A stretch of 64,000 nt of DNA from Casp-actino8 sp965659595 (lineage in GTDB: Bacteria; Actinomycetota; Acidimicrobiia; Acidimicrobiales; Ilumatobacteraceae): positions 9,184-73,183 of the forward strand of contig CBFHWN010000004.1 in the NCBI GenBank assembly GCA_965659595.1, read 5' to 3'. The position numbers and the translations under genes are program-made. Positions 25,893 through 34,169 of the stretch are shown here, in pieces. The stretch's first letter is position 1; the number at the start of each line of letters is the position of its first letter. Under the pieces are notes generated by a model that had not been told where the DNA came from, made no database searches, and saw only the letters and a list, made by a program, of their open reading frames with translations.

Positions 25893-25913
25893 GTCGGTGT
25901 CTCAGCCGTTGAT
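25881..25913. terminator. Bidirectional hairpin terminator between convergent genes
   Basis: Perfect 13-bp inverted repeat (ATCAACGGCTGAG / CTCAGCCGTTGAT) with a 7-nt loop. It contains the stop codons of both converging genes, so both proteins end in Ile-Asn-Gly. There is no clear T-tract, common for high-GC terminators. Confidence 0.7.
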
Positions 25914-27233
25914 CGACACCGCGTCGAGCACGTGGGCGAACTTCTGCTCGGCCGCTGCTCGACGAGTAGGCACATGCTCGATCGGCGGATCGCTCGGGCG
26001 ATAGCCCTTCAGGATCTGCCTCGCGACCGTCACCTTGTGCACTTCGTCGGGGCCGTCGTAGATGCGAGCGGCACGGGCCGCGCGATACATCGACTCGAGA
26101 GGAAGGTCGGTGGTGTATCCGAGACTGCCGTGAATTTGGATCGCGCGATCGATCACGTTGTAGAGCACCTTGGCTCCCCAGAACTTGATGACACCGATCT
26201 CGACGCGCGCATCGCTGTAGTGCTTACCGGCCTCATGCAACTTGTCCATCTTCCACGCCGCTTGAAGAGTGAGCAAGCGAGCCGCCTGCATCTCGGCATA
26301 GCTCTCGGCGATCCAGTCCTGGACCATCTGCTTGTCGGCGAGGATACTTCCGTGCGTGAATCGTGTGAGGGCGCGTTCGCACAGCATGTCGAAAGCACGT
26401 CGGCTCTGACCGAGCCATCGCATCGCATGATGAATACGTCCCGGACCGAGACGTTTCTGGGCCAGGGCGAAACCCTGGCCAATTCCCTCGGCTCCTCCCA
26501 CCACGTTGCCGAACGGTACGCGCACGTTGTCGTAGATGATCTCGGCGTGGCCACCGGGCTCGCCGGTCCGGTGATCGGGCTCACCCATGGTGGGAACGTC
26601 GCGGACGATGTTCACACCTGCCGTCCTGGTGGGGACGATGATCATCGAATAGGCCTTGTAGGCGCTCGTATCGGCGTCACCGGTGCGAGCCATGACGATC
26701 AGGAAATCACTCACCGAGGCATTCGACGAGAACCACTTGTGTCCGTTGATCACCCATTCGTCGCCATCACGCATTGCGGTGGTGCTGAGAAGAGTCGGAT
26801 CGGCACCCGCTCCGGGTTCGGTCATGCTGAAGCACGAACGAAGTCGGCCGTCGAGCAGTGGCTGCATCCAGGCGTCGCGCTGTTCGGGCGTTCCACCGAC
26901 CGCCAACAACTCGGCATTGCCGCTGTCGGGCGCGTTGTTGCCGAAAACACTCGGCGCATATCCACACTGGCCAAGGATCTCGTGCATGAGTCCGAGTTTC
27001 ACCTGACCGAATCCGAGCCCGCCCATATCGGGCGGCAGATGCGCCGCCCAGAGACCGCGCTTTCTCACTTCGTCCTTCAACGGCTGCGTGACCGTTGCGA
27101 ACTTCTCACGGCCGCCCGGCGCCCGCCATACGTCGGCCAATGTCTCGAGCGGAATGATCTCGTCGCGAACGAATTCGCGCATCCATGCCAACTTCTCTTC
27201 GAACTCGGGCTCGGTCTCGAAATCCCAGGCCAT
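25902..27233 (-). CDS. Acyl-CoA dehydrogenase, ACAD10/11-like
   Basis: A 443-residue acyl-CoA dehydrogenase. Typical segments are CFSMTEPGAGADPT, WVINGHKWFSSNAS, GPGRIHHAMRWLGQ and the C-terminal IHGSLGYTTDLPLE then ARIYDGPDEVHK. The IYDGPDEVHK signature marks the ACAD10/11-like branch, which in studied bacteria handles very long, branched or 4-hydroxy acyl-CoAs. It is monocistronic, convergent with the GGDEF gene and shares its terminator hairpin. Confidence 0.85.
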   Translation of the reverse strand: MAWDFETEPEFEEKLAWMREFVRDEIIPLETLADVWRAPGGREKFATVTQPLKDEVRKRGLWAAHLPPDMGGLGFGQVKLGLMHEILGQCGYAPSVFGNNAPDSGNAELLAVGGTPEQRDAWMQPLLDGRLRSCFSMTEPGAGADPTLLSTTAMRDGDEWVINGHKWFSSNASVSDFLIVMARTGDADTSAYKAYSMIIVPTRTAGVNIVRDVPTMGEPDHRTGEPGGHAEIIYDNVRVPFGNVVGGAEGIGQGFALAQKRLGPGRIHHAMRWLGQSRRAFDMLCERALTRFTHGSILADKQMVQDWIAESYAEMQAARLLTLQAAWKMDKLHEAGKHYSDARVEIGVIKFWGAKVLYNVIDRAIQIHGSLGYTTDLPLESMYRAARAARIYDGPDEVHKVTVARQILKGYRPSDPPIEHVPTRRAAAEQKFAHVLDAVSING

Positions 27234-27340
27234 GCACTCCCCCTTCGCGCTGTGGCGGACAACCGTCCTCCGACCGGCTCGACCGTAGCAATCAGGGGTA
27301 CCGTCTCACGTACGGTGGTCATCGCACCCCATCACCCGTC

Positions 27341-28195
27341 ATGACCGAGTTCCCTCCTCCCGCCGTCGCACACTGCACCCGCCACCCCGACCGAGTGACC
27401 GGGCGATCGTGCACTCGTTGCGGACGACCGGCGTGCGGCGAGTGCCTCGTTCAGGCTTCGATCGGAAGTCAATGCATCGACTGTGTCCGCCGAGCTCGAC
27501 CGCCCGCTTCCACGCGAGTTCGCCACTGGAACGCTCGTCAGTCGATTCTCGTGACCCTGGCCCTCATCGTGATCAACGTCGGGGTATTCGTCTGGGTGGT
27601 GTCCGGAGACGTGGGTGCCGCCGGATTTGGCAGTCAGATTTCCGAGCGCGAGTTCCAACTCGGACTGAACAAGTTCATCCTCCAGATCACCGACGAGTGG
27701 TACCGACTGGTGACGGCCGGTTTCCTGCATTTCGGGATCCTCCACATCGGCATGAACATGTGGCTCCTCTATCAGTTGGGACAGATGCTCGAGCCACCTC
27801 TTGGCCGTGTCCGCTTCGGACTTCTGTACATGGCCTCCCTTCTCGGAGGTTCACTCGGTGCACTCGTGATCCAGGCCGATCGGGGCGGACTGCACGGTGG
27901 CGCATCGGGCGCCGTCTTCGGACTGATGGCCGCTGCGGCCATCGGCATGCAACGACGTGGTGTGAACGTTTTCCAAACCGGCATCGGTGCCCTTCTCATG
28001 ATCAACCTCGTGTTGACGTTCACGATTCCGGGGATCTCGATCGGTGGACATGTCGGCGGCGCCATCGCTGGTGCGCTGTGCGGGGCCGTGATGCTGGCTC
28101 CGTCGTGGAAGCCGGTCCCGAATTGGGCCACGTACATCGCTCCAGTCGTCGTCGCAATCGGTGCCGTCGTGGTGAGCGTGCAAGTCGTGGGCTGA
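27341..28195 (+). CDS. Rhomboid-family intramembrane serine protease with N-terminal zinc finger
   Basis: A 284-residue protein. A B-box-like zinc finger occupies residues about 12-47 (CTRHP, CTRCGRPACGEC, CIDC). Six or seven membrane segments follow. Rhomboid landmarks are HIGMNMW (the His/Asn oxyanion region), the nucleophile Ser in GGASGAVFG and the catalytic His in GGHVGGAIAG. It should cleave membrane-protein segments inside the bilayer; the substrate is unknown. The zinc-finger fusion is common in Actinobacteria. Start at ATG 27341. Confidence 0.9.
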   Translation: MTEFPPPAVAHCTRHPDRVTGRSCTRCGRPACGECLVQASIGSQCIDCVRRARPPASTRVRHWNARQSILVTLALIVINVGVFVWVVSGDVGAAGFGSQISEREFQLGLNKFILQITDEWYRLVTAGFLHFGILHIGMNMWLLYQLGQMLEPPLGRVRFGLLYMASLLGGSLGALVIQADRGGLHGGASGAVFGLMAAAAIGMQRRGVNVFQTGIGALLMINLVLTFTIPGISIGGHVGGAIAGALCGAVMLAPSWKPVPNWATYIAPVVVAIGAVVVSVQVVG

Positions 28196-28241
28196 GCCGC
28201 CCCTCTCTGCCACACCCCTCGCCTAACGTCTCCACCGCTTC

Positions 28242-28258
28242 CCCGTTCCTCAAGAACG
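28242..28258 (+). promoter_or_regulatory. 5'-leader hairpin next to the ribosome-binding site
   Basis: CCGTTC-CTCAA-GAACGG, a 6-bp stem. Its 3' arm runs into GGAG, the Shine-Dalgarno of the gene at 28267. TAACGT at 28223 could be the -10 of a leadered promoter. The stem may end rhomboid transcription or limit translation; neither can be decided here. Confidence 0.3.
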
Positions 28259-28266
28259 GAGTTCCC

Positions 28267-28662
28267 ATGAACGCCCACTCGTTACTTCGCGCTGGGATCG
28301 ACCCTTTGGTCGATCCACGCGACGTCGCCGACCTGGCCGCATCGCTCATGTCGCCTCGCGATCGTCTGCTGATCTTCCTCGTCGACCATCAACTCATCGG
28401 ATCACTGAGTGTGGCGGTCGATCTCGAACGTGAACGAATCACCGACCTGTTTTCGCTCGTTCATGACGCCACCATCGGCACCGAATTACGCGGACTCGTT
28501 CTTGCCGAAAGAACGCCGGCTCCCCTCGACTTCTCCGATCCGATCGTCGCCGAAGTCGTCGACGCGCCTCGACACGGACTTCGCCTCGACGCCTGGGTTC
28601 GCTTCGGATCATCGTCAGCTCACGACGTGTGGCCGTTGATCGGGTCCGACGCGACGGCGTAG
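28267..28662 (+). CDS. Hypothetical protein
   Basis: A 131-residue protein I do not recognise. It is acidic, with no membrane segment, signal peptide or cysteine. Alternating hydrophobic residues (LLIFLVDHQLIGSLSVAVD; WVRFGSSSAHDVWPLIG) suggest a small alpha/beta domain. GGAG lies 6 nt before the ATG. Its last 48 nt overlap the end of the convergent DUF4031 gene. Confidence 0.6.
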   Translation: MNAHSLLRAGIDPLVDPRDVADLAASLMSPRDRLLIFLVDHQLIGSLSVAVDLERERITDLFSLVHDATIGTELRGLVLAERTPAPLDFSDPIVAEVVDAPRHGLRLDAWVRFGSSSAHDVWPLIGSDATA

Positions 28663-28899
28663 TCCGGCCTCGCGCAGAATTCGCACCAACTCGCGACTCG
28701 ACACTTCACGAGCTCCCGACGCAACAGCTCGGGTACGGTAATCGTCGGGAAGGTCGTAATGGTCGTCGTGGAAAGCCCGCTTCGGCAGTCCGAGACCCTC
28801 GGCGAAGTCGTGCAACTCCTCGAGGCTGGTGTCGCTCACCAAATGGCACCAGCGTCGCTCACGAAACCACCAGTGCGATCCGTCGACGAACAGAGTCAG
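28615..28899 (-). CDS. DUF4031 domain protein (CTG start proposed)
   Basis: A 94-residue protein matching DUF4031 over nearly its whole length: TLFVDGSHWWFRERRWCHLVSD, ELHDFAEGLGLPKRAFHDDHYDLP, then RELVRILREAGLRRR. The function of the family is unknown. The reading frame has no ATG or GTG near the expected N-terminus; a CTG at 28899 gives the family's usual length and overlaps the TGA of the small ORF upstream in a CTGA tetramer, like the ATGA couplings seen elsewhere in the window. A TTG at 29007 is the alternative but would add 36 unrelated residues. Confidence 0.65.
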   Translation of the reverse strand: MTLFVDGSHWWFRERRWCHLVSDTSLEELHDFAEGLGLPKRAFHDDHYDLPDDYRTRAVASGAREVSSRELVRILREAGLRRRVGPDQRPHVVS

Positions 28900-29015
28900 C
28901 GGCGGCGCTCCGGACGAACACGAACCGGGATCGGCTTCGGTCGCGCACCGAGCACCCGTACACCTGCACCGATACCGACGGCAGTCGCCACGATGGTCAC
29001 GATCCAAGAAGCCAC
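28896..29015 (-). CDS. Small single-span membrane peptide, coupled to DUF4031
   Basis: A 39-residue ORF starting at GTG 29015. The N-terminal half is hydrophobic (MASWIVTIVATAVGIGAGV) and the rest is rich in Arg/Pro (PKPIPVRVRPERRR), a typical N-out, C-in single-span peptide. Support: TAGGTT ends exactly 6 nt before the GTG, the leaderless spacing used by neighbours, and its TGA overlaps the proposed CTG start of DUF4031. No similarity recognised. Confidence 0.5.
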   Translation of the reverse strand: MASWIVTIVATAVGIGAGVRVLGARPKPIPVRVRPERRR

Positions 29016-29094
29016 GATGTCAACCTACTCGCCGGCTCGAGACATGTCGGGTCGGGCTGGAAATCATGGACCAGACCCGATGGTCGAGTCCGAC

Positions 29095-29316
29095 TCAGTG
29101 TGCGCAACCGCAACCCGCGCCGCATCCGCCACCCGTGCGTGGTGCCGGGGTCGACGGAGCCGGAGCACCACTTCCCACCGAAGCGAACACCGACAGAAGT
29201 CGCATGGCATTCGGGTGTCCGTCCGGGCAGGTAGCCGGATCGTTGGCCGCCGACATCGCTCGACGTTCGTCGAACGTGACGTCGCAGGTCTTGCAGCGGA
29301 ACTCGTACACGGGCAT
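29095..29316 (-). CDS. FmdB-type zinc-ribbon protein
   Basis: A 73-residue protein: MPVYEFRCKTCDVTFDERR at the start is the FmdB family signature, with a CxxC zinc knuckle and a further Cys in ATCPDGH. The tail is Gly/Cys-rich (GGGCGAGCGCAH) and may hold a second metal site. FmdB proteins are putative regulators tied to amide/urea operons in a few bacteria; the role here is unknown. TACACT lies 7 nt before the ATG (leaderless type). Divergent from DUF3039. Confidence 0.8.
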   Translation of the reverse strand: MPVYEFRCKTCDVTFDERRAMSAANDPATCPDGHPNAMRLLSVFASVGSGAPAPSTPAPRTGGGCGAGCGCAH

Positions 29317-29348
29317 GAACCCGAGTGTAGATCTGGTTGACTGAGATC

Positions 29349-29627
29349 GTGAGCTCGACCGAGATCCGCCCCGACGTCGACCTCGATGACCTCACCGAAA
29401 CCGGTGAACCCACCCGAGCTCACATCGTGAAAGTCGGTCCGGGTGAGAACGCGACCGCCAAGATCCTGGAAGCCCGGGTCACCGGCACCCCAGTCGAAGC
29501 TCTGTGTGGCTACGTCTGGGTTCCGTCCCGCGATCCGAAGCGTCTCCCGGTCTGCGAAGAGTGCAAGAACGTTTACGAGATGTACCGAGCTTTCAACGAT
29601 GGTTTGCGCGACACTCCGGGCGACTGA
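29349..29627 (+). CDS. DUF3039 family protein
   Basis: About 92 residues. The core VTGTPVEALCGYVWVPSRDPKRLPVCEECKNVYE carries Cys and a CxxC knuckle diagnostic of DUF3039, a small actinobacterial family of unknown function with a probable zinc site. I took GTG 29349; a TTG at 29337 would add four residues. Only 32 nt separate it from the divergent FmdB gene, so their promoters overlap. Confidence 0.75.
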   Translation: MSSTEIRPDVDLDDLTETGEPTRAHIVKVGPGENATAKILEARVTGTPVEALCGYVWVPSRDPKRLPVCEECKNVYEMYRAFNDGLRDTPGD

Positions 29628-29645
29628 CCGCTACGACTCGACGAC

Positions 29646-30131
29646 GTGAGCGACCGACTCAGAATTCGTCCGGCCGCCCGGGCCGTCGTGCTCAGCCCGC
29701 GGCCCTCGATCCTTCTGGTTCGTTTCGAGTTCCCGGCCGGGACACGCTGGGCGCTTCCCGGTGGTGGACTCGAGGTCGGCGAAAGCCACGTCGACGCGCT
29801 CCGGCGAGAACTCCAGGAAGAGATCGGGTTGGTCGGCCACGACATCGGACCCCACATCTGGACCCGTGAACACCACTTCCCGTTCCTCGACGGCAACTGG
29901 GACGGCCAACGTGAGCACATCCACCTCGTGGGCGTCGATCACGAGCTCGTGCCCCGACCTGCCCTCTCGTGGGACGACTTGCACAACGAATACCTCTATG
30001 AGATCCGATGGTGGACCACTGACGAATTACGCGCCTCCGACGCCCACTTCGTTCCCTTCGATCTCGCCACGCTCGTCGACGAACTGATCGAAGTCGGGCC
30101 GCCGACAGCTCCCGTAACCGTTCGTCCCTGA
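29646..30131 (+). CDS. Nudix hydrolase
   Basis: A 161-residue protein with Nudix box GGGLEVGESHVDALRRELQEEIGL (about residues 39-61; the core REL..EE.G is intact). It hydrolyses a nucleoside diphosphate linked to some moiety; the specificity cannot be read. GTG start 18 nt after DUF3039, with TACGAC 8 nt upstream, so it may be either co-transcribed or separately started. Confidence 0.85.
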   Translation: MSDRLRIRPAARAVVLSPRPSILLVRFEFPAGTRWALPGGGLEVGESHVDALRRELQEEIGLVGHDIGPHIWTREHHFPFLDGNWDGQREHIHLVGVDHELVPRPALSWDDLHNEYLYEIRWWTTDELRASDAHFVPFDLATLVDELIEVGPPTAPVTVRP

Positions 30132-30157
30132 CACCACACGGCTCGTAGAGTCTCGCC

Positions 30158-30784
30158 GTGCCCGACCTGTCGTCCATCGTCACCTTCGCCATTGCATCAC
30201 TCGCGTTGCTCGTGATTCCCGGACCAGCGGTGATCTACGTTCTGAATCGCAGTGTGTCGGACGGCCGCGAAGTGGGTTTTGCAGCCGTGGCCGGACTCGA
30301 ACTCGGGAACATGGTTCACGTGATCGCGGCCTCGGTCGGCCTGTCGGCAGTACTCGCCACGTCGGCCACTGCATTCAGCGCCGTCAAATGGCTCGGGGTG
30401 GGATACCTCGTGCTCGTGGGTGTGCGCACCTTGCTCGTGGCACCGAATGCATTGGCGGGCGATCTTCCGTCGATGACACGACCGCGGGCGTTCCGCCAAG
30501 GAGTGGTCGTGAACACGCTCAATCCGAAGGTTGCTCTGTTCTTCTTGTCGTACTTGCCGCAGTTCATCGATCCCGACAATGGCGCAGCCTGGTCGCAGTC
30601 GTTGATTCTCGGTTCGATCTTCGTGGCGATCGGATGCTTGACCGACGGAACGTACGCGGTCACGGCAAGTGCGCTGCGACAGGTACTGCTGTCAGGACGT
30701 ACGCTGCCGTTCGTGCAGAGATACGTGGCCGGCACGGTGTTCGTCGCCCTTGGTGTCATGGCCTCCACCACCTCCCGTCACTGA
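30158..30784 (+). CDS. LysE/RhtB-family amino-acid exporter
   Basis: A 208-residue membrane protein with six hydrophobic segments. The family signature VIPGPAVIYVLNRSVSDGREVG is near residue 20, and NTLNPKVALFFLSYLPQFID is in the second half. LysE/RhtB proteins export amino acids or small amines; the substrate is unknown. GTG start with TAGAGT 6 nt upstream (leaderless type). Convergent with dnaE2, stops 9 nt apart. Confidence 0.85.
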   Translation: MPDLSSIVTFAIASLALLVIPGPAVIYVLNRSVSDGREVGFAAVAGLELGNMVHVIAASVGLSAVLATSATAFSAVKWLGVGYLVLVGVRTLLVAPNALAGDLPSMTRPRAFRQGVVVNTLNPKVALFFLSYLPQFIDPDNGAAWSQSLILGSIFVAIGCLTDGTYAVTASALRQVLLSGRTLPFVQRYVAGTVFVALGVMASTTSRH

Positions 30785-30793
30785 GCGAGACAG

Positions 30794-33700
30794 TCAGCGC
30801 CAGTTTCTGGCGAGACTTTTCGACCCATACGGTGAAACTCCCTCACCAGATCCCCGCAGTGGAGCGATGTGGTCGGCAACGATGTTGACCACGCCCTCGG
30901 CACGCTGCAGACGGCCTCGCACCAGAAGTGACGAGGCGCTACGAGCCGAGGTCCGGAAACGCTTCCAACATCCCACCGACACCACGACATTGATCAGTCC
31001 GGTTTCGTCCTCCAGATTCATGAATGTGGTGCCTTGTGCCGTGCCTGGTCGCTGACGATGAGTCACGACTCCGGCCACCCATACCCGTTCAGCATCGATC
31101 GTGGCCAACCGATTTGCCGTGACCACACCGAGTTCGTCGAGACGAGCACGCACGAACTGCGTGGGATGTCCAGTGGGTGCGATACCGGTGGCCCACAGAT
31201 CGGCGACAGCCTCGTCGATCGGCTCCATTCCGGGAAGACGCGGCGCACGGGCCGCTGTGAGCACTCCCTCGAGGCGATCATGGCGGGAATCGGATGCCGC
31301 ACCCGCCACCCACAACGCCTCTCGACGACCCACACCCAAGGACTCGGTGAAAGCACCAGCCGTCGAGAGGGCTTCCACATGAGCCCGCGTGATCACAGGA
31401 ACGCGTCGAACCAGATCTTCGATCGACGTGTAGTCACCGTTGCGTCGGCGTTCATCGACGATCGACGTGGCCAGTTCGGAGCCGACACCGCGCACCTCAT
31501 CGAGACCGAGACGCACGGCGAAACGACCATGGCTTTCGGCGCAGAGTTCGAGTGTGGCTCCGGCATCGGACACCGCAAGATCAGGAGTGCGAACCACGAC
31601 CCCGTGTCGCCGAGCATCCTGGGCGAGCGAATGCGGACTCCAAAAACCCATCGGCTGCGCGTTCAACAAGCCGGCGTAGAACGCGGCCGGATGATGCAAC
31701 TTCAACCACGACGACGAGTACACGAGATAGGCGAACGACACCGAGTGGCTTTCGGGAAATCCGTAGTTGGCGAATGCGGCCATCTTGTCGAAGATTTCGT
31801 CGGCGATCGGACCGGTGATTCCACGCTCGGCCATACCGACGTACAGACGATCGCGCAGACGTCGCATGCGTTCGGCACTGCGCTTCGATCCCATGGCCTG
31901 ACGCAGTTGATCGGCTTCCGACGGCGTGAAGCCGGCGACGTCGATCGCCATCTGCATGAGTTGCTCCTGGAACAGCGGGACCCCGAGTGTCTTGCCGAGA
32001 CTGTTCTCGAGAAGAGGATGCAGATAGGTGATCGGCTCCTGGCCGTTGCGCCGACGAATGTAGGGATGCACCGAACCACCTTGGATGGGTCCGGGGCGGA
32101 TGAGCGCGACCTCGACCACCAAGTCGTAGAAGCGGCGCGGCTTGAGTCGCGGCAACGTGGCCATCTGCGCGCGTGATTCGATCTGGAACACGCCGACCGT
32201 GTCGGCTCGGCACAGCATGGTGTACACGTCGTCGTCTTGTGGGAGCGTGGCCAGGTCGAGTTCGATTCCTTCGGCTTCGCGGACGAGATCGACCGCTCCG
32301 TGCAGAGCCGACAACATGCCGAGCCCAAGCAGATCGAACTTCACGAGTCCGGCCGCCGCGCAATCGTCCTTGTCCCACTGCAACACGCTGCGGTCGCGCA
32401 TGGTGGCCCACTCGACCGGACACACTTCGATCACCGGACGATCGCAGATCACCATGCCACCCGAATGGATGCCGAGATGCCGCGGCATGTCTTCGACACG
32501 TGATGCCAACTCGAGAACGTCGCTCGGAATGCTGTGATCGGGTCGTCCATCGGGACCGGTTTGCTCGACCACCTTCTGTACGCGCCCCCACCGATCGATC
32601 TGCTTCGACCAGGCGTCTTGTTGACCGGGCGCGTATCCGAGCGCACGCGCCATGTCGCGTACGGCCGAACGAGCGCGATACGTGATCACGTTGGCCACCT
32701 GGGCCGTATGGTGCCGCCCGTAACGCTCGTACACATACTGGATGACCTCTTCGCGACGGCCGCTCTCGATGTCGAGGTCGATGTCGGGTGGCCCGTCGCG
32801 TTCGGGTGACAGGAATCGTTCGAAGAGCAGACCGAGCGACACCGCGTCGGCCTTGGTGATTCCGAGCGAGTAACACACCGCGCTGTTGGCGGCACTACCC
32901 CGACCCTGGCAGTAGATGTCGGAACGCTCGCAGAACTGGACGATGTCCCACACCACGAGGAAGTAGCCGGCGAAACCGAGTGTTTCGATCACCGACAATT
33001 CGTGATCGACGGCACGCCAGGCCCGGGCCCGCAGACTCAGATCTTCACCGGGTGCGGGTCGCTGCCCGTATCGACGGGTTGCTCCCTCGTCGGTGAGACG
33101 ACGCAGAAACTGCATCTCGGTGAGTCCATCGGGGCACGGATACGGCGGGAGTCGGGGGGCGACGAGAGAGAGGTCGAAGGCCGAAGCCCGGCCGATCTCG
33201 GCCGCCGCTTCGACCACACCGGGGTAACGACCGAAACGCCGACTCTGTTCGTCGCCACTGCGCAGATGGGCGGCCCCCGACACCGCCGCCCACGGATCGG
33301 CTTCGGTCAGACTCGAACGACGTCGCACCGCAGCGAGTGCCGATGCCAGACGGCGACTGGCCGGTGAGGCGTAGCGCACGTCGGTCGCCGCGATGCACTG
33401 CACGTCGTGTCGAGCCGCCATCTCGGCCAAAGCATCGTTGCGCGCCGAGTCGAGCGGATCGCCGTGATCCCACAATTCGAGCACCACCCGGTCGCGTCCG
33501 AAAGCATCGACGAGACCGCGCAGTTCACGAGTCGCTGCACTCGGACCATGCTCGGTGAGGGCGCGCGGCACGACCCCGTCGTGCGTGCCGGTGAGAACCC
33601 ACCAGTACCCACGCCCCTGGTCAGCCAGATCGGCGATCGTGCAACGCGGCTCGTTCTTCGACCCGTTCAGTTGCGCCAGACTCACGGCACGGGCGAGGCG

Positions 33701-34123
33701 CGCATAGCCCGCCGGGCCATCGGCGAGCACGACGAGTTGCCGTTCACCGGTGGCATGCTGCACGACGAGCTCGACACCGAACACCGTCGGCAGTCCAACG
33801 ACACGCGCCGCTTCGGCGAACCGCACGACCCCGTACAACCCGTTGCGATCGGTGAGGGCAAGGGCGCCGAGGTCGAGACGATCGGCCTCAGCGACCAGTT
33901 CGTCAGGGTCGGACGCACCGTCCAAGAACGAGAAGTTCGAGTGACAGTGCAATTCGGCGTACGGCACCCGGGAACGAACTCGGGGCATCGGAGGTGGCGC
34001 GAGTTCGGGTGGACGCGGGACGACCGGAGCCGATCCCGGATGAGAACGTCCGGACAGCCGGGCTTCGAGTTCGGCCCAGGTGGACGGGCCTTGCATGCCC
34101 CAGGACTGGTCCGATCGTGCCAC
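30794..34123 (-). CDS. dnaE2: Error-prone DNA polymerase III alpha subunit (DnaE2/ImuC)
   Basis: An 1109-residue C-family polymerase. The N-terminal PHP domain begins YAELHCHSNFSFLDGASDPDELV (about residues 55-77). Polymerase acid residues lie in GPPDIDLDIESGRREEV, and the helix-hairpin and OB-fold regions (VWVAGVVTHRQRPGTAQG) are at the C-terminus. DnaE2 performs translesion synthesis with ImuA' and ImuB, giving damage-induced mutation. The GTG start follows GATAAC by 8 nt; a -35-like TTGTGG is 16 nt further up, and a perfect LexA box lies between these two elements. imuB and imuA' are only 2-4 kb away under a second LexA box. Confidence 0.9.
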   Translation of the reverse strand: MARSDQSWGMQGPSTWAELEARLSGRSHPGSAPVVPRPPELAPPPMPRVRSRVPYAELHCHSNFSFLDGASDPDELVAEADRLDLGALALTDRNGLYGVVRFAEAARVVGLPTVFGVELVVQHATGERQLVVLADGPAGYARLARAVSLAQLNGSKNEPRCTIADLADQGRGYWWVLTGTHDGVVPRALTEHGPSAATRELRGLVDAFGRDRVVLELWDHGDPLDSARNDALAEMAARHDVQCIAATDVRYASPASRRLASALAAVRRRSSLTEADPWAAVSGAAHLRSGDEQSRRFGRYPGVVEAAAEIGRASAFDLSLVAPRLPPYPCPDGLTEMQFLRRLTDEGATRRYGQRPAPGEDLSLRARAWRAVDHELSVIETLGFAGYFLVVWDIVQFCERSDIYCQGRGSAANSAVCYSLGITKADAVSLGLLFERFLSPERDGPPDIDLDIESGRREEVIQYVYERYGRHHTAQVANVITYRARSAVRDMARALGYAPGQQDAWSKQIDRWGRVQKVVEQTGPDGRPDHSIPSDVLELASRVEDMPRHLGIHSGGMVICDRPVIEVCPVEWATMRDRSVLQWDKDDCAAAGLVKFDLLGLGMLSALHGAVDLVREAEGIELDLATLPQDDDVYTMLCRADTVGVFQIESRAQMATLPRLKPRRFYDLVVEVALIRPGPIQGGSVHPYIRRRNGQEPITYLHPLLENSLGKTLGVPLFQEQLMQMAIDVAGFTPSEADQLRQAMGSKRSAERMRRLRDRLYVGMAERGITGPIADEIFDKMAAFANYGFPESHSVSFAYLVYSSSWLKLHHPAAFYAGLLNAQPMGFWSPHSLAQDARRHGVVVRTPDLAVSDAGATLELCAESHGRFAVRLGLDEVRGVGSELATSIVDERRRNGDYTSIEDLVRRVPVITRAHVEALSTAGAFTESLGVGRREALWVAGAASDSRHDRLEGVLTAARAPRLPGMEPIDEAVADLWATGIAPTGHPTQFVRARLDELGVVTANRLATIDAERVWVAGVVTHRQRPGTAQGTTFMNLEDETGLINVVVSVGCWKRFRTSARSASSLLVRGRLQRAEGVVNIVADHIAPLRGSGEGVSPYGSKSLARNWR

Positions 34124-34135
34124 GACGAGACGTTA

Positions 34136-34151
34136 TCGAACATATGTTCGA
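34136..34151. promoter_or_regulatory. LexA (SOS) box of dnaE2
   Basis: TCGAACATATGTTCGA, a perfect palindrome matching the actinobacterial LexA consensus TCGAAC-N4-GTTCGA. It lies between the proposed -35 (TTGTGG) and -10 (GATAAC) of dnaE2 on the minus strand, so LexA would block transcription until DNA damage. Confidence 0.9.
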
Positions 34152-34169
34152 TTCCACAAGGGCGGGCGC

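Noticed and set aside
27301..27340. TACGGT box as a leaderless promoter for the rhomboid gene
   Set aside because: It lies 24 nt before ATG 27341, outside the 6-8 nt spacing seen elsewhere, so a leader would be needed.
25932..27344. A 470-codon plus-strand frame opposite the acyl-CoA dehydrogenase
   Set aside because: Low-complexity antisense translation. The minus strand encodes a full-length, motif-complete enzyme.
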